A stretch of 64,000 nt of DNA from positions 7,630 to 71,629 of the forward strand of contig CAZRGM010000003.1 in the NCBI GenBank assembly GCA_964599635.1, in the 5' to 3' direction. The translations under genes were made by a program, and so were the position numbers. Numbering within the stretch: the stretch's first letter is position 1; each line of letters starts with the position of its first letter. Positions 15,709-24,491 of the stretch are shown here, in pieces. A model generated the notes under the pieces. That model was not told the origin of the DNA. It saw only the letters and a list, made by a program, of their open reading frames with translations, and made no database searches. Source of the DNA: WJMT01 sp964599635. Its GTDB lineage: Bacteria; Acidobacteriota; Aminicenantia; Aminicenantales; Aminicenantaceae.

Positions 15709-17694
15709 TTAATGGCTTTCCATGCTTATCCACACGGCCATCTCCCCTACTCCTCTGTGGGACCAGGCATAATAAGGAATAGCTGTCAAAGGCTCCCCAT
15801 TCCGGTCTTCACCTCTTAAAACAGGAACCCCTTGTAACAGTTCAGGTTTAAACTCAACATTAAAGGGAGCATCTCTCTTCAAGACACGATCCAGCACATG
15901 ACCGTCATTATCCACTCCTTCAAAACAAAACACCAACGGACCCCTCTGAAAGGATACCCTGCCTCTGTCAGCCTCCACTTCTGGGAGGGCCTTGATCTTT
16001 CTCACCGGCATAGGTAAATCGAGTTCGATCACATCCCCTTTTTCCCACTTCCTGAGTATCTTCATATAACCTTTATCCAAAACCCCTTCGATTTTTTCTT
16101 TATTCACTCGAAGAACAGGCTCTTCATCACAGGTCTCCACAAATGAATAAAGGCTGCTGGGGACGGCCTCATTTCGGGCCCATCCAGGAATTCTTATAAA
16201 AAGCGTGAAGTCAATGGATTTCTCAGGTTCCAAAGTGATTTTTATAGTCCCTTCCCATGGATAATGTGTTTCCTGTATGATCTGAACTTGATTTTTCCCT
16301 AAATTTAAAACCCCCTTATTTCCAACAAAAAGATTCACATAAAGGGAATCCTCTGTGCTGGCGTACACATAACCAGGAACAGAGGGGATAAATCGAGCGA
16401 TATTCCCAGGACAGCAGGCACAGTCAAACCATTCTTTTCGAGTCGCCTCTCCTTGATTGAATTTGAACTTTCCGTCTGACTCAAGGGGATTGGGATAAAA
16501 GAATCTGTCTCCACTCAAAGAAACTCCGGAAAGCAACCCATTATACAGAGTGCGTTCCAGCACATCTATATAGTTTGCATGCCCATGAAGCAGAAAAAGA
16601 CGATAATTCCAGAATACATTGCCTACAGCGGCACAAGTCTCATTGTAAGCTGTTTTATTGGGAAGAACATAATTTTCTCCGAATGCCTCTCCCTTTCGGC
16701 TGGCTCCAATGCCTCCGGTGATATAGATCTTTTTAGAAATCACATTCTCCCATATCCGGTCAATCGCATGGATATAATCTTCATCTCCCGTCAGAGCAGC
16801 CACATCAGCCATCCCTGAATACATATAGGTGGCCCGGACAGCATGTCCAATGGCTTCCTCTTGTTCCACAACAGGTTTATGAGCCTGAAGATACCAATCC
16901 TGATTGTATATAGAAAACGGAGAATCATCAGGAAATTTTTTAGGATGTTCGATCTTTCCTCTCTGATCTAAGAAAAATTTGGCTAACTTGAGGTACTTTT
17001 CCTCTCCAGTCACTCGATAAAGCTTAACCAGTCCTATCTCGATTTCCTGATGCCCTGGAAATCCCTGCTTCTTACCTGGACCGAATGTTTCAACGATTAA
17101 ATCCGCATTTTTTACAGCGATATCCAAAAAACTTCGCTGGCCCGTGGCTTGATAATGGGCTGCCGCTGCTTCATACATATGACCGACATTGTAAAGCTCA
17201 TGACTCGACCCCAAATTAGACCAACGTTCTTCTCCGGCTCCTGGGGCTGGTTTATCCGGATCTATGGTTCTGGTGGTGTAAAGATAGCCATCTTCTTCCT
17301 GAGCTGCGGCAATGATTTCTATGATTTCATCTATATATTTTCTCAGTTCAGGATCATCTCTCAAACTCAGTGAATAAGAAGCTCCCTCTATGATTTTATA
17401 GACGTCTGAATCATTGTACCGGATCCCTTCAAATTCCCCCGGAATAAGACCGGCTGCTTTCTTGAAATTATCAATCCTTCCAGTCTCTTCACATTTATGG
17501 AAGGCATACGGAATGGTGACTTTTCGATTGGTCTCCATTCTGGGAAGCCAAAATGAATCTGTCATCTGCACATGGGTGAATGACAGAGGCTTTATCCTAT
17601 AACCCTTTCTCAATTCTTTCCTGCAGTTTACTGAAAGCATCAACCCAAATGAACCCATCAAAACAAGAAAAAATAAAAAGGCTCTGTTTTTCAT
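15709..17694 (-). CDS. GH127-type (DUF1680) beta-L-arabinofuranosidase-like glycosidase
   Basis: 661 residues, typical length for glycoside hydrolase family 127. The active-site region DCACCPGNIARF holds the cysteine nucleophile and zinc cysteines of the family; TCAAVGNVFWNYRLF and the SFTHVQMTDSFWLPRMETNR start also match. It would remove beta-L-arabinofuranose or related sugars from plant glycans or glycoproteins. The N-terminus is hydrophobic (FLFFLVLMGSFGLMLSVNC) and may be a lipoprotein signal, although Asn before the Cys is atypical. It is a single gene between a repeat and the NYN gene, minus strand. Family assignment is firm, substrate inferred. Confidence 0.85.
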   Translation of the reverse strand: MKNRAFLFFLVLMGSFGLMLSVNCRKELRKGYRIKPLSFTHVQMTDSFWLPRMETNRKVTIPYAFHKCEETGRIDNFKKAAGLIPGEFEGIRYNDSDVYKIIEGASYSLSLRDDPELRKYIDEIIEIIAAAQEEDGYLYTTRTIDPDKPAPGAGEERWSNLGSSHELYNVGHMYEAAAAHYQATGQRSFLDIAVKNADLIVETFGPGKKQGFPGHQEIEIGLVKLYRVTGEEKYLKLAKFFLDQRGKIEHPKKFPDDSPFSIYNQDWYLQAHKPVVEQEEAIGHAVRATYMYSGMADVAALTGDEDYIHAIDRIWENVISKKIYITGGIGASRKGEAFGENYVLPNKTAYNETCAAVGNVFWNYRLFLLHGHANYIDVLERTLYNGLLSGVSLSGDRFFYPNPLESDGKFKFNQGEATRKEWFDCACCPGNIARFIPSVPGYVYASTEDSLYVNLFVGNKGVLNLGKNQVQIIQETHYPWEGTIKITLEPEKSIDFTLFIRIPGWARNEAVPSSLYSFVETCDEEPVLRVNKEKIEGVLDKGYMKILRKWEKGDVIELDLPMPVRKIKALPEVEADRGRVSFQRGPLVFCFEGVDNDGHVLDRVLKRDAPFNVEFKPELLQGVPVLRGEDRNGEPLTAIPYYAWSHRGVGEMAVWISMESH

Positions 17695-17737
17695 ACTCGG
17701 CTCCTTCTTTTTATGGTTTTATTCAGATTTTTATAGG

Positions 17738-18502
17738 TTATGAAGACTTTTCTTTTAACCTCACATAAACATGGGTAGGACCCTCTTCCTCTTCTTTAAA
17801 CTTCATATCAAATAATTTAGAATGAGATTTAATGAGCTGAGAGAGCTGTTTGTATCCATATGTCCGGGGATCAAAACTTGGATCAAGCTGATGAAGATAA
17901 AATCCCATGGTGGCTAAATTCGCCCATCCGTCTTCCTGTAAAGCCATATCAAAAGCTCCCTTTAAAAGAGGAACGGGATCCAACGCTTTTGATTTTTCAG
18001 AAGACGTGATAGCTTTTTTCTCAGTTCTCTTTCTTTTTTCGGTTTCTACGGGAGCTAAATTTTCTGTATAAATGAAGATATTACAAGCATTTATAAAAGG
18101 TTTGGGAGTTGTTTTCTTTCCAATCCCAAGGACAAATATCCCTTCTTCTCTTATTCGGGTGGCTAGCCTTGTGTAATCGCTGTCACTGGATACGATGCAA
18201 AATCCATCCACGAGATTGTTATTTAAAATATCCATAGCGTCAATGATCAAAGCACTGTCAGTCGCATTCTTTCCCACTGTATATCTGAACTGCTGTATGG
18301 GCTGAATCGCCGCATTGTTCAGAGATTCTTTCCAACCCTTCATGTTTGATGTGGTCCAATCTCCATAGATCCGTCTTATGGTAACCGAACCATATTTACC
18401 GGCTTCGGTCAGTATCTCTCCTATCAATCGAGGCCTCGCATTATCCCCATCAATAAGCAGGGCAATTCTTTTCTCACTGGTTTGTTTAGATTTTTTTGCC
18501 AT
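17738..18502 (-). CDS. NYN-domain (PIN-like) protein with LOTUS/OST-HTH domain
   Basis: 254 residues. The N-terminal half is an NYN/LabA-type PIN-like nuclease domain: IALLIDGDNARP with conserved Asp-Asn, KNATDSALIIDAMD, and VSSDSDYTRLATRIRE, the acidic residues that bind metal. The C-terminal 75 residues, from PVPLLKGAFDMAL to THVYVRLKEK, fit an OST-HTH/LOTUS domain that binds RNA. The pair suggests an RNA-processing or RNA-decay enzyme. AGAAGGAAA precedes the ATG. The SatD-like gene starts 194 bp away in the opposite direction. Confidence 0.82.
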   Translation of the reverse strand: MAKKSKQTSEKRIALLIDGDNARPRLIGEILTEAGKYGSVTIRRIYGDWTTSNMKGWKESLNNAAIQPIQQFRYTVGKNATDSALIIDAMDILNNNLVDGFCIVSSDSDYTRLATRIREEGIFVLGIGKKTTPKPFINACNIFIYTENLAPVETEKRKRTEKKAITSSEKSKALDPVPLLKGAFDMALQEDGWANLATMGFYLHQLDPSFDPRTYGYKQLSQLIKSHSKLFDMKFKEEEEGPTHVYVRLKEKSS

Positions 18503-18657
18503 TTTCCTTCTCTTTTTTTTTTATTACAAAATATTTTACCTTTTTTTAAGAATTATTACAAAATCCTATTTCCCCCAAACTATTCACCATTTACAATTGA
18601 CAATTCATAGATTACAATGTTTCATTATTATTGAATCAATATAAATTATATTAATTA

Positions 18658-18686
18658 TTGACATTTTATTCAATGTTTCTTATTAT
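18658..18686 (+). promoter_or_regulatory. Sigma70-type promoter of the SatD-like gene
   Basis: TTGACA (18658-18663), exactly 17 bases, TATTAT (18681-18686). The ATG is 10 bases after the -10 box, so the message would have only a few leader bases and no Shine-Dalgarno site. Confidence 0.75.
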
Positions 18687-18696
18687 CTGATACAAC

Positions 18697-19320
18697 ATGA
18701 ATGATCATTTTATTCTCATCGGACATATTCCAAAAGTTCCCTTAGATCACTCTCAAGAATACCTAAAAATACTTAAAACAATGATCTCTTCCTGTTCAAA
18801 TCGATTCAAATCAACACTCCTTTCCCCTTACTCTATAACCATAGACCACGAATTTTTAGGAATTCCTGCCTCTTTAAAATCTTCATTGGAGTCTATCTTT
18901 TTTTTAGAAGAAATCACGCTAGAATGGAATATATACTTTAAAATATCCTCTGTTATTCATTTTGGAAGCATCTCATCAAGATTAAACCAAAAAACATCAT
19001 CTCAACTTATGGGAGAAGGAATCTCGACTGCTAGAGAAATAATCAACAAGAAGAAAATCTCGCATCCCCGAATATTTTTTCACATAAAGCCTGAAAAATT
19101 ATCCCTTCAGCTTAATAGGCTTTTTAGGGTCCTGGATTCAATAACCTCTGAATGGAACCAAAGGGATTTTCCGCTCATATCTGACATGTTAAAAAATGAT
19201 CATAATGAAGAAATCGCGATAAAACACAAAAAAAATAGAAGTCAGATATGGAAAAGACGAAATACACTTAAAATCAGTGAATACAAAGACCTCAAACAAG
19301 TTATTCTGGAAATGTTATAG
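18697..19320 (+). CDS. SatD-family-like protein with C-terminal HTH
   Basis: 207 residues. The order of motifs resembles the SatD family: an N-terminal LIGHIP (usually IGDI), then SPYSITIDHEFLGIP (usually FxITLGDEFQG), then VIHFGSISSRLN followed by MGEGISTAREII (usually GxGxI and GPAFxxAREAL), and a C-terminal helix-turn-helix EEIAIKHKKNRSQIWKRRN. The acidic LGDEF motif has become IDHEF. SatD was named in Streptococcus mutans acid tolerance work; its biochemistry is not settled. It lies between the divergent NYN gene and galK. Assignment is by motif reading. Confidence 0.6.
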   Translation: MNDHFILIGHIPKVPLDHSQEYLKILKTMISSCSNRFKSTLLSPYSITIDHEFLGIPASLKSSLESIFFLEEITLEWNIYFKISSVIHFGSISSRLNQKTSSQLMGEGISTAREIINKKKISHPRIFFHIKPEKLSLQLNRLFRVLDSITSEWNQRDFPLISDMLKNDHNEEIAIKHKKNRSQIWKRRNTLKISEYKDLKQVILEML

Positions 19321-19442
19321 ATCTTCTACTCTATTCAAAAATATGTATGCCTTATCCACCCATTTCTTATGAATAACCGGAAGAATTTGACTTTTGTCCT
19401 CCCCTGATGTAAACATGTTGGATATGAGATTTGATGACTTAC

Positions 19443-20603
19443 ATGATGATAGAGAATAAAACAGACACGATCGTTAAACAGTTTAATAATAAATTTCATA
19501 AAAAACCCTTATTGGTCCGTTCTCCGGGACGTATCAATCTGATCGGAGAACACACAGACTATAATGAAGGTTTTGTTCTCCCCTCTGCCATTGACAAGGC
19601 AATCATTTTTGCTGTTTCTCCCAACAACCGACGTTTATACCGATTTTATTCCACAGACATGGAAGAGTCTATAGAGATCAAAAAAGATTACCTGGAAAAA
19701 AGCCCCACTCACTGGGCTAACTATCTATTAGGAGTCATAGATCAAATCAATAAAATGGGATTCGACGTCCCCGGCATTGACTGTGTTTTTGGGGGGGACA
19801 TCCCGATAGGTGCCGGGCTATCCTCCTCAGCTGCTCTCGAAGCAGGCCTGGCTTTTTCCATAAACCAAATGTTTCAGTTAGGCATCTCCAATCTGGATTT
19901 GGTGAAATTATCACAAAAAGCAGAAAATGAGTTTGTGGGAGTTCAATGCGGGATCATGGATCAATTTGCTAATATTTTCAGTGCTCCTAAAGAAGTGATG
20001 AAAATTGACTGCCGTTCCCTTGAATATGAGTATTTTCCATTTGATTTCAAAGACATCCATATTGTGCTCTATGACACCCATGTTTCCCATTCTTTAGCCT
20101 CTTCTGAATACAATCAAAGAAGACGGCAGTGCAAACAAGGAGTCGAATTACTAAAAAATTATTATCCAGAAATAAAAAGTCTTCGAGACGTCAAACCAAA
20201 ATATTTAGACTCCTTAAAAAATCAGATGAACCCCCTTATATATAAGCGCTGCCATTATGTGGTGAAAGAAAATGAAAGACTTTTATCGGCATGTGATGAC
20301 CTTAGAAAGAAAGACCTCAAATCATTCGGGGAAAAAATGTTTCAAACCCATCAGGGTCTTAAAAGTGAATATGAAGTAAGCTGTGACGAGCTCGACTTTC
20401 TGGTCCACATGACCCAGGACCAGGATGCTGTCCTGGGCTCCCGAATGATGGGGGCTGGATTCGGAGGATGCACCCTTAACTTCATTAAAAAAGAAAGCAT
20501 GAACCGAATAAATGATCACATAAAAAGTCATTATTTAAATAGATTCAACAAAAAACTGGGAATATACAAAGTAAAAATCGGGAAAGGGACCCATATAATC
20601 TAG
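19443..20603 (+). CDS. galK: Galactokinase
   Basis: About 387 residues. RSPGRINLIGEHTDYNEG is the galactokinase signature and PIGAGLSSSAALEAG the ATP-binding GHMP motif; the third GHMP motif is GSRMMGAGFGGCTLNF. It phosphorylates galactose at C1 for the Leloir pathway, although related enzymes may accept other sugars. TTG (19431) and ATG codons at 19434, 19443 and 19446 are all in frame before IENKTD; I chose 19443 because none has a good ribosome site and the family fold begins later. galT and galE are not nearby. Confidence 0.9.
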   Translation: MMIENKTDTIVKQFNNKFHKKPLLVRSPGRINLIGEHTDYNEGFVLPSAIDKAIIFAVSPNNRRLYRFYSTDMEESIEIKKDYLEKSPTHWANYLLGVIDQINKMGFDVPGIDCVFGGDIPIGAGLSSSAALEAGLAFSINQMFQLGISNLDLVKLSQKAENEFVGVQCGIMDQFANIFSAPKEVMKIDCRSLEYEYFPFDFKDIHIVLYDTHVSHSLASSEYNQRRRQCKQGVELLKNYYPEIKSLRDVKPKYLDSLKNQMNPLIYKRCHYVVKENERLLSACDDLRKKDLKSFGEKMFQTHQGLKSEYEVSCDELDFLVHMTQDQDAVLGSRMMGAGFGGCTLNFIKKESMNRINDHIKSHYLNRFNKKLGIYKVKIGKGTHII

Positions 20604-20637
20604 AGTGAACCCAAAATCACAATGATAAGGAGCTTTC

Positions 20638-21288
20638 ATGATTGACAACAAACGATTATCTGAGATGGGGCAGGCCATCGTGGAAGGAAACAAAGAAAGG
20701 GCTCAGAAGTATGCCAAAGAAGCCATTGAACAAAACCTTGATTTAATGGAAGTGATTGAAAATGGATTTGTTCCTGGTATTCAGAAAGCCGGCGACTTAT
20801 GGGAACAGGGAGAATATTTTCTTCCTGAACTCATTACCAGTGCGGAGTGTATGAAAGCCGTGATGTCAATGCTCCAGCCCGAGCTTAAGAAAAAAAAACT
20901 TATGGCAAAATCTCTGGGAAAAATCATTATAGGAACCATAGAAGGAGATATTCATGATATAGGTAAAAATCTGGTTGCCTCTATGCTTTCTGCCAATGGA
21001 TTTGATGTGGTTGACTTAGGTGCAGATGTGAAGCTGACAAAATTCATAGAAAAAGCAGAACAAGAAAAAGCAGATTTTATCTGCGCCTCTTCTCTTCTCA
21101 CGACCACAATGCTCAAACAGAAAAATCTGATTGATCTTGTTAAAACAAAAAGCATATCCGGCAAATTAAAAGTTCTGGTGGGAGGAGCTCCTGTCAATAA
21201 ACAATGGGCGAAAGATATTGGCGCAGACGGGTATGCTGAAAATGCCATGTCCGCTGTCAAGCTAGCCAAAACCCTTATCCAGAGATAA
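20638..21288 (+). CDS. Methyltransferase corrinoid protein
   Basis: 216 residues, standard for corrinoid proteins of the MtbC/MtmC/MttC type. The N-terminal helical cap (about 1-85) is followed by the B12-binding domain with the base-off ligand motif D104-x-H106-x-x-G109 (EGDIHDIGKN), then DLGADV, SSLLTTTM and VGGAPVN. It would carry a methyl group between the MttB-like enzyme encoded 12 bp downstream and an acceptor methyltransferase. The ribosome site AAGGAG lies before the ATG. Confidence 0.92.
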   Translation: MIDNKRLSEMGQAIVEGNKERAQKYAKEAIEQNLDLMEVIENGFVPGIQKAGDLWEQGEYFLPELITSAECMKAVMSMLQPELKKKKLMAKSLGKIIIGTIEGDIHDIGKNLVASMLSANGFDVVDLGADVKLTKFIEKAEQEKADFICASSLLTTTMLKQKNLIDLVKTKSISGKLKVLVGGAPVNKQWAKDIGADGYAENAMSAVKLAKTLIQR

Positions 21289-21300
21289 AAGGAAAATAAA

Positions 21301-22770
21301 ATGATTAAACCAATAAGACCCAAATATAAACCTTTGAGTGACAAGCTTATTAAAAAAATATTAAATGAATGCTACCTCCTTCTGGAGAAATACGGTGTTT
21401 TTGTGGAAAACATAGAGGCTGTAAAGCTCTTAAAAAATGCGGGGGCTCCCTTAGATGAATCTGAAAACAGAATTTATATAAAGAATGAGCTGGTTGAAAA
21501 AGCCCTATCAACAGCTCCTTCGATCATTGAGCTTTATGACAGATCCGGAAAAAAGAAATTTACCATTGGGGGTGATGAAATTCATTTTGACCCTGGATCT
21601 GCGGCTGTCACCATTTTAGATCCCAAAACAAAACTGCAGAGAAAACCCACCACAGAGGATCTTATTCGATTCGTTCGAGTTACAGATGCTTTAAAAAATA
21701 TTGACTTTCAAAGCACAGGGATCGTAAGCAGTGATGTCCCCGAAATTCTCGGAGACAGCTATCGACTCTATGTGGGTCTTCAATATTCAGAAAAACCTGT
21801 GGTTACGGGGACTTTCAGGGTAGAAGGGTTTAAACCCATGCATGATATGCTGGCAGCCGTAAGGGGAAGTGAAAAAAATCTCCGTGAGAAACCTCTTGCC
21901 ATATTTGATGCCTGCCCCTCTCCTCCTCTAAAGTGGAGCAATCTCACCACACAGAGTCTCATAGACTGCGCCAGAGCCGGGATTCCTTCCGAATTAGTAT
22001 CCATGGGTCTGACCGGAGCCACATCTCCAGTGACATTGGCCGGCACTTTAGTTCAGCATGCCGCAGAAAACTTATCAGGCATCGTCATCAGCCAGCTGGC
22101 TGAACCAGGTTCCCCTGTTATATTTGGAGGATCTCCTGCCAGCTTTGATATGAGAAAAGGAACCACTCCTATGGGAGCCATGGAGACCATGATGATTGAT
22201 GCCGCCTATGCTCAAATCGCAAAATATCTGAATCTGCCCACCCACGCCTATATGGGGCTCAGTGATTCTAAACTCAATGATAACCAGGCAGGCCTGGAAT
22301 CAGGTATGGGGGCTGTCCTGGCGGCTCTGGCGGGGATCAATGTCATTTCAGGTCCTGGGATGATGGATTTTGAGAGCTGTCAAAGCCTGGAGAAACTGGT
22401 CATTGACAATGAAATCTGCGGAATGGCTCTCAGACTCGTCAAAGGCATTATTCAGCGGGATGAGCCCCTGGCTCTGAATCTATTTAAAGAAATCACTCCG
22501 GACACTCAATTCCTCTCGAATCCCAATACCAGAAAGTGGTACCGGGAAGAACATATATTCCCGGACATCATTGACCGGGATATCTATGACGAATGGGTGA
22601 ATAAAGGAAAAAAATCTATCGCGGATAGAGCCTCAGATAAAATCGAAGAAATCCTTAAGCAGCCGGTCTCTTTGATCGATTCTGGAACACAAAAAGAGCT
22701 TCAGAAAATCATGCTGGCTGATGCCCATTCAAATGGATTTTCTGCTCTCCCGGAAATAAAATCTATGTGA
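21301..22770 (+). CDS. Trimethylamine methyltransferase (MttB) superfamily protein, no pyrrolysine
   Basis: 489 residues in one open frame with no internal amber codon, so it belongs to the non-pyrrolysine branch that includes glycine-betaine methyltransferase MtgB. Family features are the N-terminal helical segment, HFDPGSAAVTILD, FQSTGIVSSDVPE, and GPGMMDFESCQSLEKLVIDNEICG near residue 350. It would demethylate a quaternary amine and methylate the adjacent corrinoid protein. The substrate cannot be told from the sequence. It is cotranscribed with the corrinoid gene and converges on the aminotransferase gene with a single base between them. Confidence 0.88.
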   Translation: MIKPIRPKYKPLSDKLIKKILNECYLLLEKYGVFVENIEAVKLLKNAGAPLDESENRIYIKNELVEKALSTAPSIIELYDRSGKKKFTIGGDEIHFDPGSAAVTILDPKTKLQRKPTTEDLIRFVRVTDALKNIDFQSTGIVSSDVPEILGDSYRLYVGLQYSEKPVVTGTFRVEGFKPMHDMLAAVRGSEKNLREKPLAIFDACPSPPLKWSNLTTQSLIDCARAGIPSELVSMGLTGATSPVTLAGTLVQHAAENLSGIVISQLAEPGSPVIFGGSPASFDMRKGTTPMGAMETMMIDAAYAQIAKYLNLPTHAYMGLSDSKLNDNQAGLESGMGAVLAALAGINVISGPGMMDFESCQSLEKLVIDNEICGMALRLVKGIIQRDEPLALNLFKEITPDTQFLSNPNTRKWYREEHIFPDIIDRDIYDEWVNKGKKSIADRASDKIEEILKQPVSLIDSGTQKELQKIMLADAHSNGFSALPEIKSM

Positions 22771-22771
22771 C

Positions 22772-23965
22772 TCAACATTCACTGGTTCTCAGTCTTTGAA
22801 GTCTTCTTACTGCTTCTCTGAGGGTACTCTCTTTTTTGGCAAAATTAAATCTCACCTGAGTTGTTCCTTTCTCCCCGCCTGCATAAAAACTGGAGCCCGG
22901 GACAACAGCCACCCCGATTTCTCTTGCCAGGTACTCAGCAAATGCCCGATCCTCTGTCCATCCTTTTTGGATATAATGATTTTTATTCCATTGGATGTTA
23001 GAAAAATCTGCCATCACATAATAGGCTCCCCTGGGCTTGTAATAGGGCATTCTGATTTCATCCAGAACTTCCAGAAGCCATTTCCTTCTTAAAGCATATT
23101 CTTTTCTTATGTCTTCATAATAACTCTTGGGCATGTTTAAGGCTTTGACTCCAGCCTCTTGAAAAGGAGCGGGCGCACAGACAGTTAAATAATCATGAAC
23201 TTTTCTTATCGAATTTGTCAGTTCAGGAGAAGCCACGGCCCAGCCTACTCTCCATCCTGTGACTGAGTAAGTTTTTCCCAGGCCGCTGATGGTGACCGTC
23301 CGCTCCTTCATTCCTTTGATGCTGGCCGGGCTTAGATGCTGATAATGGTCATAAGTGATATGCTCATAGATCTCATCGCTAACCACTGTGAGTCCATATT
23401 TTTCACAGAGCTCAGATATTTTAAAAATCTCTTCACTTGAGAAAATCCTGCCGTTTGGATTCTGAGGAGTGTTGATGATCATTATTTTAGTTCGGGGATT
23501 TATAAGCAGCTCTAATTGATCAAAATCAATCTCATATTCAGGACCCTTTTGCTCAAAAAAAACGGGTTTGGCTCCAGCCATAAAGCAGTCCGGAACATAG
23601 TTTTCATACCAGGGTTCAAAGATAATGACCTCATCCCCTGGATCCGTGAGAGCCAATAGGGCTGCCATGACCGCTTCACTCACTCCGCAGGTCACAGTGA
23701 CTTCAGTTTCAGGATCTGTGGGGATGTGGTTGTACTCTGATGTTTTTTGGGCCACAGCTTTGCGAAACTCGATCGATCCAAATGGAAACGTGTACTGATT
23801 TTTCTGCCCATAAATCGCCTTTTGAGCCGCATCCAAAATTTCGCCCGGGGGATCAAAATCAGGAAGCCCCTGAGAAAGATTAACAGCTCCTGTCTCATCT
23901 CCCAACCGAGTCATCTCTCTGATCACGGATTCCTGAAAAGGCTTCACTCTTTCAGCCATATTCAT
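22772..23965 (-). CDS. Class I/II PLP-dependent aminotransferase
   Basis: 397 residues. VTVTCGVSEAVMAALLAL is the cofactor-phosphate region, NTPQNPNGRIF and VVSDEIYEHITYD carry the Asn, Asp and Tyr that hold PLP, and SGLGKTYSVTGWRVGW contains the Schiff-base lysine. The Arg that binds the substrate carboxylate is in QVRFNFAKKE. It resembles the aspartate/kynurenine aminotransferase group. It would make 2-oxoacids, the substrates of the Kor enzyme encoded at 37-39 kb. Exact amino-acid specificity is unknown. Confidence 0.88.
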   Translation of the reverse strand: MNMAERVKPFQESVIREMTRLGDETGAVNLSQGLPDFDPPGEILDAAQKAIYGQKNQYTFPFGSIEFRKAVAQKTSEYNHIPTDPETEVTVTCGVSEAVMAALLALTDPGDEVIIFEPWYENYVPDCFMAGAKPVFFEQKGPEYEIDFDQLELLINPRTKIMIINTPQNPNGRIFSSEEIFKISELCEKYGLTVVSDEIYEHITYDHYQHLSPASIKGMKERTVTISGLGKTYSVTGWRVGWAVASPELTNSIRKVHDYLTVCAPAPFQEAGVKALNMPKSYYEDIRKEYALRRKWLLEVLDEIRMPYYKPRGAYYVMADFSNIQWNKNHYIQKGWTEDRAFAEYLAREIGVAVVPGSSFYAGGEKGTTQVRFNFAKKESTLREAVRRLQRLRTSEC

Positions 23966-23989
23966 TTCTCCTATTTCTTCATGAGTTTT

Positions 23990-24424
23990 TATAAAAATGG
24001 CAACGTTTTCATTATTTATTTCGTTTAGGCGATATGCAAGATTTTTTTAACATTAAGACGAGCCAAACTGAAATTTAGATATATATGATATTTACAAAAT
24101 CCTATAGGAGGAGAGGGCCAAAGGATGAGGAATCCCCTGTGAGGGCTGAGCGGGCAGGGTTCCTCTTTAGAGGAGAGCGAAGCCCGAGCGGGAGTGAGAT
24201 TAAATGATTTGTGTATCCTCACAAATCATTTGGAGGTTCCAAGGGGGTTTGTCCCCTTGGTCGCAGGGCCTAAGCCCGAGAAGGGGAGGCAGGGAGCTTT
24301 AGCGACCGTTGGAAGGGGGAAATCTTAGATTTCTCCCTCCAAGTTATCGATGGGGGAATCGAACGGGTGACGAATTCTTTGCCTTTCTCCTCTGCAACAA
24401 TCCTGACTCGTGAATAATCCGGGT
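23990..24424. repeat. Degenerate, enlarged copy of the dispersed element
   Basis: ATAAAAATGGCAACGTTTTC followed by ATTTATTTCGTTTAGGCGAT and CAAGATTTTTTTAA (23990-24050) parallels the left half of the copies at 60571 and 63790. CCTGACTCGTGAATAATCCGGG (24402-24423) is the right end. The usual core is missing and is replaced by GC-richer structured DNA (24127-24342). Most of the 526-bp gap between the aminotransferase and the activation-domain gene is accounted for this way. Confidence 0.5.
24127..24342. other. Cluster of five strong hairpins, possible structured RNA
   Basis: Consecutive inverted repeats: GAGGAA (24127-24132) with TTCCTC (24160-24165); AAATGATTTGTG (24202-24213) with CACAAATCATTT (24220-24231), perfect; CCAAGGGG (24239-24246) with CCCCTTGG (24253-24260), perfect; GGTCGC (24259-24264) with GCGACC (24302-24307), enclosing GGGC-CTAA-GCCC; and a stem of about 15 pairs 24309-24342. 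No open reading frame of note covers it. Strand unknown. Confidence 0.55.
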
Positions 24425-24475
24425 TTATTACCTAACCTTAACTTTTCATAAAAAATATGAATCGTTAAGACTCCG

Positions 24476-24484
24476 TGATATTAT
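24476..24484 (+). promoter_or_regulatory. Extended -10 promoter element
   Basis: TGATATTAT fits an extended -10 (TGnTATAAT). The ATG of the next gene follows 7 bases after it, giving a leaderless or nearly leaderless message. No good -35 box is seen. Confidence 0.5.
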
Positions 24485-24491
24485 AAAGATA

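Noticed and set aside
21301..22770. Pyrrolysine-containing trimethylamine methyltransferase
   Set aside because: The frame is full length without any internal TAG, so this is the non-pyrrolysine branch of the family.
24340..24375. tRNA-like T-arm on the minus strand (GTTCGATTCCCCC)
   Set aside because: The bases flanking the loop do not pair as a 5-bp T-stem and no acceptor, D or anticodon arm can be built around it.
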